DNA of 64,000 nucleotides from Flavobacteriaceae bacterium R38 (GTDB lineage Bacteria > Bacteroidota > Bacteroidia > Flavobacteriales > Flavobacteriaceae): the NCBI GenBank assembly GCA_009901575.1, contig WXYP01000006.1, forward strand, positions 1 through 64,000, in the 5' to 3' direction. The notes below the pieces were generated by a model that saw nothing but the letters and a program-made list of their open reading frames with translations, had not been told where the DNA came from and made no database searches. The first letter of the stretch is position 1; every line of letters starts with the position of its first letter. The position numbers were made by a program, and so were the translations under genes. This document shows positions 53,805 through 62,453 of this stretch, piece after piece.

Positions 53805-54308
53805 CTATTTTAGAATTTTGACTAAGGTTTTAGTAATCCAGTTTTGTTCTTGAGCAATAACTTTGTTAAGCATAGTGTCTGCAGTATCTGCTAGGTCGTA
53901 TAATTCTTTTGTTTTTTTTATAAATTCTTCCTCCTTTAGTGAGCCGTTACTACTAATGCCAGAAACTTCTTTTAGCACTTTAATAGTAGGTTGTATTTCT
54001 CTTCGACTACGTTCTTTGGCTATTTGACGTGCTAGCTCAGTAACGTCTTTTTCACTCTTAAAATATTCTTTTCTTTCTCCTGTTTTATTTATCTTATATA
54101 CGATCCCCCATTCCATTAAATGCCGCAAATTCATACTTGCGTTACCTCTTGAAATACCGAGTTCTTCCATAATATCTTCCATAGTAAGAGGGTCTGGAGA
54201 GATAAATAATATGGCATGTATTTGAGCCATTGCTTTATTAATTCCCCATAAGGTTCCGAGTGCCCCCCATGTACTAACAAACTTTTCTTTAGCTTCATTG
54301 AATTCCAT
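53805..54308 (-). CDS. GbsR/MarR-family transcriptional regulator
   Basis: 167 residues. WGALGTLWGINKAMAQIHA, LTMEDIMEELGISRGNASMN and LRHLMEWGIVYKINKTGERKEYF form the GbsR-type winged helix-turn-helix (residues about 14-95), with the recognition helix at SRGNASMNLRHL. A helical C-terminal half probably forms the dimer. It likely represses itself and the three downstream genes through two copies of TTTCAA-N6-TTGAAA. In Bacillus GbsR senses choline, but the ligand here is unknown. Start chosen at 54308, 29 bp after an operator copy. Confidence 0.88.
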   Translation of the reverse strand: MEFNEAKEKFVSTWGALGTLWGINKAMAQIHAILFISPDPLTMEDIMEELGISRGNASMNLRHLMEWGIVYKINKTGERKEYFKSEKDVTELARQIAKERSRREIQPTIKVLKEVSGISSNGSLKEEEFIKKTKELYDLADTADTMLNKVIAQEQNWITKTLVKILK

Positions 54309-54313
54309 GATGC

Positions 54314-54354
54314 AAATATAATTTAATTTTTAAACTTTCAAAAATTATTGAAAA
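54314..54354 (-). promoter_or_regulatory. Autoregulated promoter and operator copy 1 of the GbsR-type gene
   Basis: On the minus strand a perfect -7 box TATATTTG (54321-54314) and a -33 TTG (54342-54340) are 18 nt apart. The TTG lies inside the inverted repeat TTTCAA-AAATTA-TTGAAA (54337-54354), so a bound repressor would block RNA polymerase. Confidence 0.7.
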
Positions 54355-54407
54355 TTAATTTTACACCAAAGATATTTTCTTTGATGAATATTACTTTAAA
54401 TTATTTA

Positions 54408-56438
54408 TTATTTAATCAATCCGGCTCTTCTTAATAATGCATCTGGTTCTGGCGACTTGCCTCTAAATCTTTTGTATAAATCCATTGGGGGTTCGATACC
54501 ACCTTTAGAGAGAATATTTTCTTGTAGACTCTTTGCGGTCTCTTTATTGAAGATTCCTTTTTCTTTAAACAGTTCAAATGCATCTGCATCTAGTACTTCT
54601 GCCCACTTGTAACTGTAGTATCCGGAAGAATACCCTCCTTGGAAAATATGAGAAAAAGAAGTACTCATACAGGTTTCCGGAGTATCTGGATATAAATCTG
54701 TTAAAGCGAATACCTCTTGTTCTGCTGATTTAACATCTTTAATCGTCTCAGGGTTTTGTCCGTGCCATTTCATATCTAACATCCCGAAACTCAATTGACG
54801 TAATGTCTGGATGCCCTCCATGAAGGTTGACGATTCTTTTATTTTCTGAATAAACTCCATTGGAATTGTTTCCCCGGTTTGATAATGATGTGCAAAAAGT
54901 TCTAAGGCTTCTTTTTCATAACACCAGTTTTCCATAAGTTGACTTGGTAACTCTACAAAATCCCAATAAACACTTGTACCACTTAAGCTGGGATAAGTAG
55001 TATTCGCTAACATGCCATGAAGTGCATGTCCGAATTCATGAAATAGTGTAGTAACTTCGTTAAAAGTGAGTAATGATGGCTTTGTTTCTGTAGGTTTGGT
55101 GAAATTACATACAATGGAAACATGTGGCCTCTCGTTAATGTCGTTTTTAATATACTGAGGTTTGTAAGATGTCATCCACGCTCCATTTCTCTTACCTGGT
55201 CTAGGATGAAAATCTGCATAAAAAATGGAAACCAACTCATCTTTTTCATCAATAACCTTATATGTTTTTACATCGGGATGATATTTATCTACATCTGAGA
55301 TCTCCTGAAATTTTAATCCAAAAAGATTATTGGTAATCTTAAAGACACCATTAATGACATTCTCTAACTGAAAATATGGTTTCAGTTTCTCATCATCCAG
55401 ATTAAAAAGCTTTTGCTTCAATTTTTCAGAATAATAAGCACTATCCCATTTTTGTAATTCATCTAGATTGTCTAATCGTTTTGCAAAATCTTGTAATTGA
55501 TCAAATTCTTTAGATGCTGCAGGCTTCGCTTTTTCTAATAACTCATCTAAAAAGGTAGTTACTTTTTCCGGGGTTTCTGCCATACGTTCTTCAAGTACAA
55601 AATTTGCATGTGTAGAATAGCCAAGCAGATTTGCCCTTTTATGCCTTAATCGGGCAATTTTTAAAACAATTTCCTGGTTGTCAAACTTGTCATTGTGAAA
55701 CCCTTTGCTGGAAAAGGCAATTGCCATTTCTTTTCTTAGTGCTCTGTTTTCGGCATACTTCATAAAAGGGATATAACTTGGATAATCTAAAGTGAAAACC
55801 CAACCTTCTTTTTCTTTGCTTTTGGCTAAATCTTTTGCCGCTTCAAGAGCTGTTTCGGGAAGTCCTTTAAGCTTTTCTTTCTCTGTTATATGTAATTCAA
55901 ATGCATTTGTTTCTGCCAGGACATTTTCACCAAACTTTAGACTCAGCATAGAAAGTTCTTTATCGATTTCTCTTAAAATACTTTTATCTGCATCGTTTAA
56001 ATTAGCTCCGTTTCTTGAAAAACTTTTATAGTTTTTATTTAATAATGTTAATTGTTCTTTTGTTAATTCTATTGAGTTTTTCTGATTGTAAACACTTTTT
56101 ACCTTCTCAAAAAGAGCGGTATTTAATCTTATGTCATTTGAAAACTCAGACAATAGAGGGGAAACCTGTTGTGCTATTTTTTGAATTTCATCATTGGTCT
56201 CTGCACTGTTCAGATTGAAAAAAATACTGGTAATTCTATCCAATTGCTCTCCTGAAAATTCTAAGGCTTCAATAACATTTTGATATGTACTTTTCTCTTG
56301 ATTGTTAACTATGTTATCAATGGCTTCTTTTGCTTTTTCTATTTCGTGTTTTATAGCAGGAAGAAAATCTTCATTCTTAATCACAGAAAAAGGAGCAGTG
56401 TTATATGGAGTTGAAAATTTTTGGATAAGATTTTCCAT
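54408..56438 (-). CDS. M3 family zinc peptidase (oligopeptidase A / Dcp type)
   Basis: 676 residues, the length of M3A peptidases. The zinc site is LFHEFGHALHGML with the downstream Glu in the following helix region. Neighbouring GTSVYWDFVELPSQLMENW and YSYKWAEVLDADAF are conserved in oligopeptidase A and peptidyl-dipeptidase Dcp. No signal peptide, so it probably digests short peptides in the cytoplasm. The C-terminal RFRGKSPEPDALLRRAGL is the usual family end. Choosing between prlC and dcp is not possible by eye. Confidence 0.93.
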   Translation of the reverse strand: MENLIQKFSTPYNTAPFSVIKNEDFLPAIKHEIEKAKEAIDNIVNNQEKSTYQNVIEALEFSGEQLDRITSIFFNLNSAETNDEIQKIAQQVSPLLSEFSNDIRLNTALFEKVKSVYNQKNSIELTKEQLTLLNKNYKSFSRNGANLNDADKSILREIDKELSMLSLKFGENVLAETNAFELHITEKEKLKGLPETALEAAKDLAKSKEKEGWVFTLDYPSYIPFMKYAENRALRKEMAIAFSSKGFHNDKFDNQEIVLKIARLRHKRANLLGYSTHANFVLEERMAETPEKVTTFLDELLEKAKPAASKEFDQLQDFAKRLDNLDELQKWDSAYYSEKLKQKLFNLDDEKLKPYFQLENVINGVFKITNNLFGLKFQEISDVDKYHPDVKTYKVIDEKDELVSIFYADFHPRPGKRNGAWMTSYKPQYIKNDINERPHVSIVCNFTKPTETKPSLLTFNEVTTLFHEFGHALHGMLANTTYPSLSGTSVYWDFVELPSQLMENWCYEKEALELFAHHYQTGETIPMEFIQKIKESSTFMEGIQTLRQLSFGMLDMKWHGQNPETIKDVKSAEQEVFALTDLYPDTPETCMSTSFSHIFQGGYSSGYYSYKWAEVLDADAFELFKEKGIFNKETAKSLQENILSKGGIEPPMDLYKRFRGKSPEPDALLRRAGLIK

Positions 56439-56677
56439 GTATTCTTTTATTTAATAATGATGTTATTTCGTTAGATTTTTAATTTTTTGCTTTTTATCGA
56501 ATAAATCTGCATTTAATCGATATGTGTGAGCCAAATAATTCTTTTGAACCGTACATCAATCAGAAACTATTATTTTCTTAATTGTGATAGTTTGGTTTCG
56601 TAAAAATATATGTAACCTACTTGAGTCAATTATCTAAATAGTAACTATAATTTAGTAATTTATTTGTTTAATAGCTC

Positions 56678-56711
56678 AAATAAAGACCTCTGCCCTAGGG
56701 GTCTTTATTTT
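56678..56711 (-). terminator. Terminator of the pur operon, overlapping the purE stop
   Basis: AAATAAAGACC (56678-56688) pairs with GGTCTTTATTT (56700-56710), an 11-bp stem with a further CCT/AGG pairing in the loop. One arm includes the purE stop codon and last bases of the gene. Confidence 0.8.
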
Positions 56712-57190
56712 TTTACACTTTTAGCTCCCTGGATTACTTTTTCTTTTAATCCTTCTTTATAAACCAATACTTTGTCCAGAACACATTTATCGCTTACTCC
56801 AATAATTTGAGCAGCGAGAATACCTGCATTTTTTGCTCCATTTAAGGCTACGGTAGCTACAGGAACCCCTCCTGGCATTTGTAAGATAGAAAGAACAGAA
56901 TCCCATCCATCTATAGAATTGCTACTTTTTACAGGAACCCCTATAACCGGTAAAGGAGATAAAGAGGCTATCATTCCGGGCAAATGTGCGGCACCTCCGG
57001 CACCTGCTATAATTACAGAAATCCCTTTTTTATGTGCTTCTTTACCATATTCAAACATTTTATCGGGAGTTCTGTGAGCAGACACAATATCTACCTCTAC
57101 TTCTATATCAAATCCCTTTAAAATATCAATGGCTTCCTGCATAACGGGAAGATCACTTGTACTTCCCATAATTACTGCTACTTTAGACAT
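56705..57190 (-). CDS. purE: N5-carboxyaminoimidazole ribonucleotide mutase
   Basis: 161 residues. VAIIMGSTSDLP-like start (VAVIMGSTSDLPVM), SAHRTPDKMFEYG with the catalytic His region and AGAGGAAHLPGM are the class I PurE signatures. It isomerises N5-CAIR to CAIR in purine synthesis. It starts 1 bp after purK on the same strand. Confidence 0.97.
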   Translation of the reverse strand: MSKVAVIMGSTSDLPVMQEAIDILKGFDIEVEVDIVSAHRTPDKMFEYGKEAHKKGISVIIAGAGGAAHLPGMIASLSPLPVIGVPVKSSNSIDGWDSVLSILQMPGGVPVATVALNGAKNAGILAAQIIGVSDKCVLDKVLVYKEGLKEKVIQGAKSVKK

Positions 57191-57191
57191 A

Positions 57192-58346
57192 TTATTTGCT
57201 TATAACTTTAATAAGGTTTTTAACTTCTTGAGCTATTTTTCTAGCTTCTGCCAGCTCTTCATTTACAATAGTTACGTGTCCCATTTTTCTAAACGGACGA
57301 GTTTCTCTTTTTCCGTAGATATGTGGAGTTACACCATCTATTCTCATTATTTCTTCTATGTTTTCATAAACAACATCACCGGAGTAACCTTCACTCCCTA
57401 CCAAATTAACCATAATTCCTCCAACTTTACTAGCTGTACTACCAAGAGGTAAATTTAAAATGGCTCTTATATGTTGTTCAAATTGATTGGTATAACTGGC
57501 TTCTATACTATAGTGTCCGCTATTATGTGGCCTTGGTGCTACTTCATTAACGATGATCTCATCATCTTTAGTTTGAAACATTTCTACAGCCAGTAAGCCT
57601 ACATGGCCTAAAGCATCTGAAACCTTTAAAGCTGTAGATTGTGCTTTTTTTGCAACTTCTCGATCAATTCTTGCAGGGCAGATCACATATTCTACCTGGT
57701 TTGCAGTAGGATGAAACTCCATTTCAATTACAGGATAAGTAATGACATTTCCATCTGGATTTCGGGCCACAATTACTGCCAATTCATTTTTAAAAGGAAC
57801 CAATTCCTCTGCAATACATTCTATGTTTGGTAAACTTTCCAGGTCACTAAGTGTTTTAATGATCTTAACACCTTGTCCGTCATATCCAAATTGAGCACTT
57901 TTCCATACAAAAGGGAGTGATAAGTTTCCGTTTTGAATAGAATGTGAAATCTCATCTGTGAAAGAAAAACGTAAGAAAGGAGCTGTTGGAATATTATTAT
58001 CAGAATAAAATAGTTTTTGCCTGGCTTTATTTTGTATTACTCTTAGTGTTTTTGAAGAAGGAAATACTTTTATGTTTTCTTGTTCCAGTTTTTCAAGTGC
58101 GTCCACATTAACATGTTCAATTTCAAAAGTAAGAAGATCTACTTTTTTACCGAAATTATAAACAGTATCAAAATCCATTAAATCCCCTTTAAAAAACTGA
58201 TTACATGCAATTTTACACGGTGCTTCGTCATTGGGATCTAAAACCAGAGTTTGTATGTCGTATTTTCTGGTTTCATACAGTAACATTTTGCCTAATTGGC
58301 CTCCACCTAAAATACCGAGTCTGAAATCGGAAGAAAAGTAATTCAT
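57192..58346 (-). CDS. purK: N5-carboxyaminoimidazole ribonucleotide synthase
   Basis: 384 residues of the ATP-grasp fold. LGILGGGQLGKML is the N-terminal PurK motif, YDGQGVKII is the ATP-grasp Gly loop, VNEVAPRPHNSGHY carries metal and catalytic residues. It makes N5-CAIR from AIR, ATP and bicarbonate; PurE, encoded just behind, completes the step. Confidence 0.97.
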   Translation of the reverse strand: MNYFSSDFRLGILGGGQLGKMLLYETRKYDIQTLVLDPNDEAPCKIACNQFFKGDLMDFDTVYNFGKKVDLLTFEIEHVNVDALEKLEQENIKVFPSSKTLRVIQNKARQKLFYSDNNIPTAPFLRFSFTDEISHSIQNGNLSLPFVWKSAQFGYDGQGVKIIKTLSDLESLPNIECIAEELVPFKNELAVIVARNPDGNVITYPVIEMEFHPTANQVEYVICPARIDREVAKKAQSTALKVSDALGHVGLLAVEMFQTKDDEIIVNEVAPRPHNSGHYSIEASYTNQFEQHIRAILNLPLGSTASKVGGIMVNLVGSEGYSGDVVYENIEEIMRIDGVTPHIYGKRETRPFRKMGHVTIVNEELAEARKIAQEVKNLIKVISK

Positions 58347-58360
58347 GCTAGAAATTTGTA

Positions 58361-58368
58361 CAAAAATA
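58361..58368 (-). promoter_or_regulatory. Possible -7 box of purK
   Basis: On the minus strand TATTTTTG matches TAnnTTTG, 15 bp before the purK start codon. No TTG is seen at the expected distance upstream, so support is partial. Confidence 0.4.
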
Positions 58369-58465
58369 GTTTTTTTAAAGAAAAGAAATTTAAAATTTGA
58401 AATTGAAAAAGTGTAATCTGTAATAACTGGAAATTGTAATGACGAATTATCTCATTTCTAATTGC

Positions 58466-58473
58466 TATCTTTG
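58466..58473 (+). promoter_or_regulatory. Possible -7 box of the HPRT-Adk gene
   Basis: TATCTTTG matches TAnnTTTG about 28 bp before the presumed TTG start codon. The best upstream TTG is 29 nt away, more than usual. Confidence 0.4.
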
Positions 58474-58500
58474 CCGATTAGTTAGAAATTTTCAGGTATA

Positions 58501-59622
58501 TTGGTTCGACTCCATGATAAATATTTTCGCCCCTTTATTTCAAAATCAGAAATTGAAATCATTGTTCATAGAATGGCTTCAGAAATATATTCATCACTAA
58601 AAGATGAAAATCCTGTTTTTGTTGTTGTATTAAATGGTGCGTTTGTATTTGCTTCAGATTTTGCGAAAAATTATCCTGGAAATTGTGAGTTTGAGTTTGT
58701 AAGGCTGGCTTCTTATGAAGGAACAAATTCTTCCGGAGAAGTTAAGCAATTATTAGGGCTTAATAAAAGCTTAGAAGAACGAACTGTAGTTGTATTGGAG
58801 GATATTATAGATACCGGAAATACACTTGAAGAAATCACAGAGATATTTTCAAAAGAAAAAATAAAACAGCTGTATATAGCAACTTTGTTTTTTAAACCGG
58901 AAGTATTTAAAAAAGAAATAAAAATAGATTATATAGGCCTGAAAATTCCAAACAAGTTTATAGTAGGCTATGGGCTTGATTATAATGGACTGGGGAGGAA
59001 TTTTTCGCAAGTTTACGAATTAAATAATAATAGAATGATCAATTTAGTACTCTTTGGAAAACCAGGAGCAGGAAAAGGAACACAAGCAAATTTTTTAAAA
59101 GAAAAATATCAGTTAGTACATATTTCTACAGGTGATGTATTCCGATTTAATATAAAAAATGAAACAGAGTTAGGGAATCTTGCAAAATCTTACATGGATA
59201 AGGGAGATTTGGTGCCTGATGAAATCACCATTAACATGCTTAATGCCGAAGTAGAGAAAAACCCGGATGCCAACGGATTTATTTTTGACGGATTTCCAAG
59301 AACAACAAAACAAGCTAAAGCACTGGACGATTTATTAGCATCAAAAAATATAGCAGTAAATGCAACTATTGCTTTAGAGGCTAATGATGAAGTATTGATA
59401 GAACGTTTATTGGAGCGAGGAAAGAGTAGTGGGAGGTCTGATGATCAGGATGAAGGGAAAATTAGAAACCGCTTTGATGAATACAATCAAAAAACAGCTC
59501 CGTTAATTGATTACTATAAAAATGAAGAGAAGTTTTTTAGTGTTGACGGAATTGGCTCTATAGAAGAAATAACAGAACGTTTAAGTGATGTTATTGATGG
59601 CTTAATGATATCTTCTAAATAA
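58501..59622 (+). CDS. Hypoxanthine phosphoribosyltransferase-adenylate kinase fusion
   Basis: 373 residues with two full enzymes in one frame. Residues 1-178 are an HPRT: VVVLNGAFVFASD, then VVVLEDIIDTGNT, the PRPP-binding loop. Residues 179-373 are a short-type adenylate kinase: LVLFGKPGAGKGTQ (P-loop), DGFPRTTKQA, and the LID with GRSDDQDEGKIRNR; no zinc cysteines. The HPRT homology needs the TTG at 58501 as start because no ATG or GTG lies between it and an upstream in-frame TAG; the next ATG would remove about 25 residues. The ATG at 59035 could give a free adenylate kinase by internal initiation. It links purine salvage with AMP phosphorylation. obg follows after 7 bp. Confidence 0.9.
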   Translation: MVRLHDKYFRPFISKSEIEIIVHRMASEIYSSLKDENPVFVVVLNGAFVFASDFAKNYPGNCEFEFVRLASYEGTNSSGEVKQLLGLNKSLEERTVVVLEDIIDTGNTLEEITEIFSKEKIKQLYIATLFFKPEVFKKEIKIDYIGLKIPNKFIVGYGLDYNGLGRNFSQVYELNNNRMINLVLFGKPGAGKGTQANFLKEKYQLVHISTGDVFRFNIKNETELGNLAKSYMDKGDLVPDEITINMLNAEVEKNPDANGFIFDGFPRTTKQAKALDDLLASKNIAVNATIALEANDEVLIERLLERGKSSGRSDDQDEGKIRNRFDEYNQKTAPLIDYYKNEEKFFSVDGIGSIEEITERLSDVIDGLMISSK

Positions 59623-59629
59623 ATTATAA

Positions 59630-60628
59630 ATGACTGAAGGGAATTTTGCAGATTATGTGAAGGTTCATGTCAGCTCTGGAAATGGAGGGAAGGGATCCAC
59701 TCATTTACACAGGGAAAAATATGTAGCCAAAGGTGGTCCTGATGGAGGAGACGGAGGGCGTGGAGGTCACATTATAGCAAGAGGAAACAAAAACCTTTGG
59801 ACATTATTTCATTTTAAATTTAAACGTCATTTTAGAGCTGGCCATGGAGAACATGGGAGTAAAAATAGAAGTACTGGGGCAGATGGAGAAGACATCTACA
59901 TGGAAGTGCCTTTAGGGACAGTTATTAGAGATACAGATACGGGAGAGGTAATTTTTGAAATAACAGAAGATCAGGAAGAAAAGATAATTGTAGAAGGGGG
60001 CCTTGGAGGAAGAGGAAACTGGCATTTCAAATCACCTACAAATCAAACCCCAAGGTATGCACAACCGGGAATTGAAGGGACCGAGCGAAGTATCACTCTC
60101 GAATTAAAATTACTGGCAGATATAGGATTAGTAGGGTTTCCTAATGCCGGAAAATCTACTTTGCTTTCTGTAATCACATCTGCTAAACCTAAAATAGCAG
60201 ATTACGAGTTTACTACACTAAAACCTAATCTCGGAATAGTACAGCACAGAGATTTCCAAACCTTTGTGATGGCAGATATTCCGGGAATTATTGAAGGAGC
60301 AGCTGAAGGAAAAGGATTAGGGCATTATTTTTTAAGACATATTGAAAGAAATTCGGCATTACTATTTTTGATACCTGCTGATAGTAAAGATATTCTGGAA
60401 GAATATGAAATATTATTAAATGAGCTTAAGAAATATAACCCTGAATTATTGGATAAAGAACGATTCATAGTAGTTTCTAAAAGCGATATGTTGGATGATG
60501 AATTAAAATTGGAAATGAAAGTAGAATTAGATAGAGATTTTAAAGATTCATACATGTTTATCTCGTCTGTAGCTCAACAAGGAATCCAGGAACTAAAGGA
60601 TAAATTGTGGAAGATGTTAAATAGTTAA
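59630..60628 (+). CDS. obgE: Obg-family GTPase (CgtA)
   Basis: 332 residues: Gly-rich Obg fold (about 1-158, with [12 protein letters not shown]), then a G domain with G1 [10 protein letters not shown]3 DIPGIIEGA and SKSD for the guanine-binding motif. The long variable C-terminal extension of some Obg proteins is absent. It is an essential ribosome-assembly and stress GTPase of the 50S subunit. It follows the HPRT-Adk gene by 7 bp. Confidence 0.96.
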   Translation: MTEGNFADYVKVHVSSGNGGKGSTHLHREKYVAKGGPDGGDGGRGGHIIARGNKNLWTLFHFKFKRHFRAGHGEHGSKNRSTGADGEDIYMEVPLGTVIRDTDTGEVIFEITEDQEEKIIVEGGLGGRGNWHFKSPTNQTPRYAQPGIEGTERSITLELKLLADIGLVGFPNAGKSTLLSVITSAKPKIADYEFTTLKPNLGIVQHRDFQTFVMADIPGIIEGAAEGKGLGHYFLRHIERNSALLFLIPADSKDILEEYEILLNELKKYNPELLDKERFIVVSKSDMLDDELKLEMKVELDRDFKDSYMFISSVAQQGIQELKDKLWKMLNS

Positions 60629-60701
60629 CACAGGTGATTATTTAAGATAAAGTGCTTTTTCAGTATCTCTTTTTTAAGTAAATTGGAGTTAAAATGATGA
60701 G

Positions 60702-61223
60702 ATGAAAAAACTTATATTGTTAATACTGGTATTGGTAGTATCCTGTTCTGGACCCAGAGTTGTTTACGATTATGATAAAAAAGTGAGTTTTGATGATTTT
60801 AAAACTTATAATTTTTATCCGGAAATGAAAACGGGATTGAGTCAATTAGATGATAAACGTCTTTTCTTCCAGGTAGATTCGGTATTGCAATCAAAAGGAT
60901 TTACTAAATCTGAAACTCCTAGTTTCTATATTAATATGGTATCAGAAGAATTTCTTAATGATAATAGAAGTAGTATAGGAATTGGCCTGGGAGGAACAGG
61001 AAGAAGTGTGGGAGTTGGTGTTTCGGGAGGAATTCCGATAGGTAATCCGCAAACAAATCGCGAAATTGTTTTTGATTTGATAGATGTAGAAAGAAATGAA
61101 TTGATGTGGCAAGCTAGCGCTATCAGTGTTGTACGTGAAAAAACAACCCCAATCCAAAAGGAAGCTTATTTTAGAAATATGATAAAAAAAGTTTTTAAAA
61201 AATTCCCTCCTGAGAAAAAGTGA
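60702..61223 (+). CDS. DUF4136 family lipoprotein (second copy)
   Basis: 173 residues. Lipoprotein signal with lipobox LVVSC (Cys15), then YDYDKKVSFDDFKTYNFYP, the DUF4136 start, and a Gly-rich loop (GIGLGGTGRSVGVGVSGG) before the conserved FDLIDVERNELMWQA. The function of the family is unknown. Distant paralogue of the gene at 25599-26132. Confidence 0.85.
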   Translation: MKKLILLILVLVVSCSGPRVVYDYDKKVSFDDFKTYNFYPEMKTGLSQLDDKRLFFQVDSVLQSKGFTKSETPSFYINMVSEEFLNDNRSSIGIGLGGTGRSVGVGVSGGIPIGNPQTNREIVFDLIDVERNELMWQASAISVVREKTTPIQKEAYFRNMIKKVFKKFPPEKK

Positions 61224-61416
61224 TTTTTCTATACATAAGAATATATTAATTCTTTAATTTTAACGTTTTATTTTTAGTAATCATTGAAATAAAAACGTTA
61301 TTAATGCGACCTAAGCGTAAATAAATTTTTTATTGAAGAATAGTTTGGTACGGTCTATGAATGCTATTTTATAAATTATTTATGAATACAGTAATTGAGC
61401 ATCTTTTAGAAGAATT

Positions 61417-62382
61417 ATGAAAAAAATATTTTTACTTATTATCATATTTCCATTTGTATTAATTAGTCAATCCAGAGTCATTGATGAGGTACAATCTCTA
61501 ATAGATAAAAAGCAATTTTCTGAATCTGAACAAACATTAAAAGCGGCATTAAAAGATAATAAAGACGATGCTGAATTACTGGAAAAATTAGGCGATGTTT
61601 ATTCTCATCAGAAACGATGGAACGAAGCCTTAGTTTATTATAAAAAATTAAAAAACACCTACCCTAACGTTGCTAATTATCATTATAAGTATGGAGGAGC
61701 TCTGGGGATGAGGGCCCTTACGATAAGTAAGATAAGAGCATTATTTAGTATAAATGAAATTAAAAATTCATTTATAAGGGCTATAGAATTAGAGCCAGAT
61801 CATATTGATGCGCATTGGGCGCTTATAGAATCTTATGTACAAATCCCGGGAGTCGCAGGAGGTAGTAAGCAAAAAGCAATTGAATGGGCAAATCATCTCC
61901 AGGAAATTTCTGCTGTTGATGGACACCTGGCCAAAGGATATATTTATGAATATAAAGGAGACCCCGAACTGGCTGAAGAAAACTACAGAAAGGCTATTAA
62001 AGTTGGAGGTTCATTAAAGTGTTATCAAAAACTGACAGATTTTTATGAGAGTAAAAATCAGCCATTAAAAGCTATTAAAAATATAGAAGCAGCAGATGCC
62101 AAGCATCAACGCAATGCACTTCATTATCAAATAGGAAAAGTTTGTGCAGATTATAATGTCGAACTGGATAAAGGGATTTATTGCTTAGAAAGATATATCT
62201 CTAACTATACTGTAGAAGATGGGGTTCCATTAGAATGGGCTTATTATCGTTTGGCGCAAATTTACAGGCGTAAAAATGATAAAAATGAAGCCATAAAGTG
62301 GATAGATAAGGCTATAATGACTAAGATGGAATTTAAGCAAGCCATAGATGAAAAGCAACGTATCTTGAGTATCGGACTTTAA
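61417..62382 (+). CDS. Secreted tetratricopeptide-repeat protein
   Basis: 321 residues with a short signal peptide (MKKIFLLIIIFPFVLISQS). Helical TPR units are seen from about residue 25 (FSESEQTLKAALKDNKDD, LEKLGDVYSHQKRWNEAL, DPELAEENYRKAIKVGG) to the end, suggesting a periplasmic or surface protein-binding scaffold. It resembles TPR proteins of Bacteroidota with a lipase-like expression unit, but no enzyme domain is present. Partner unknown. Confidence 0.72.
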   Translation: MKKIFLLIIIFPFVLISQSRVIDEVQSLIDKKQFSESEQTLKAALKDNKDDAELLEKLGDVYSHQKRWNEALVYYKKLKNTYPNVANYHYKYGGALGMRALTISKIRALFSINEIKNSFIRAIELEPDHIDAHWALIESYVQIPGVAGGSKQKAIEWANHLQEISAVDGHLAKGYIYEYKGDPELAEENYRKAIKVGGSLKCYQKLTDFYESKNQPLKAIKNIEAADAKHQRNALHYQIGKVCADYNVELDKGIYCLERYISNYTVEDGVPLEWAYYRLAQIYRRKNDKNEAIKWIDKAIMTKMEFKQAIDEKQRILSIGL

Positions 62383-62453
62383 TTGCAGAAATTCTTAATG
62401 CGTTAAATTTATTCGTCTACCATTTTTTATCTTTACAATCTAAAATAAGTTTA

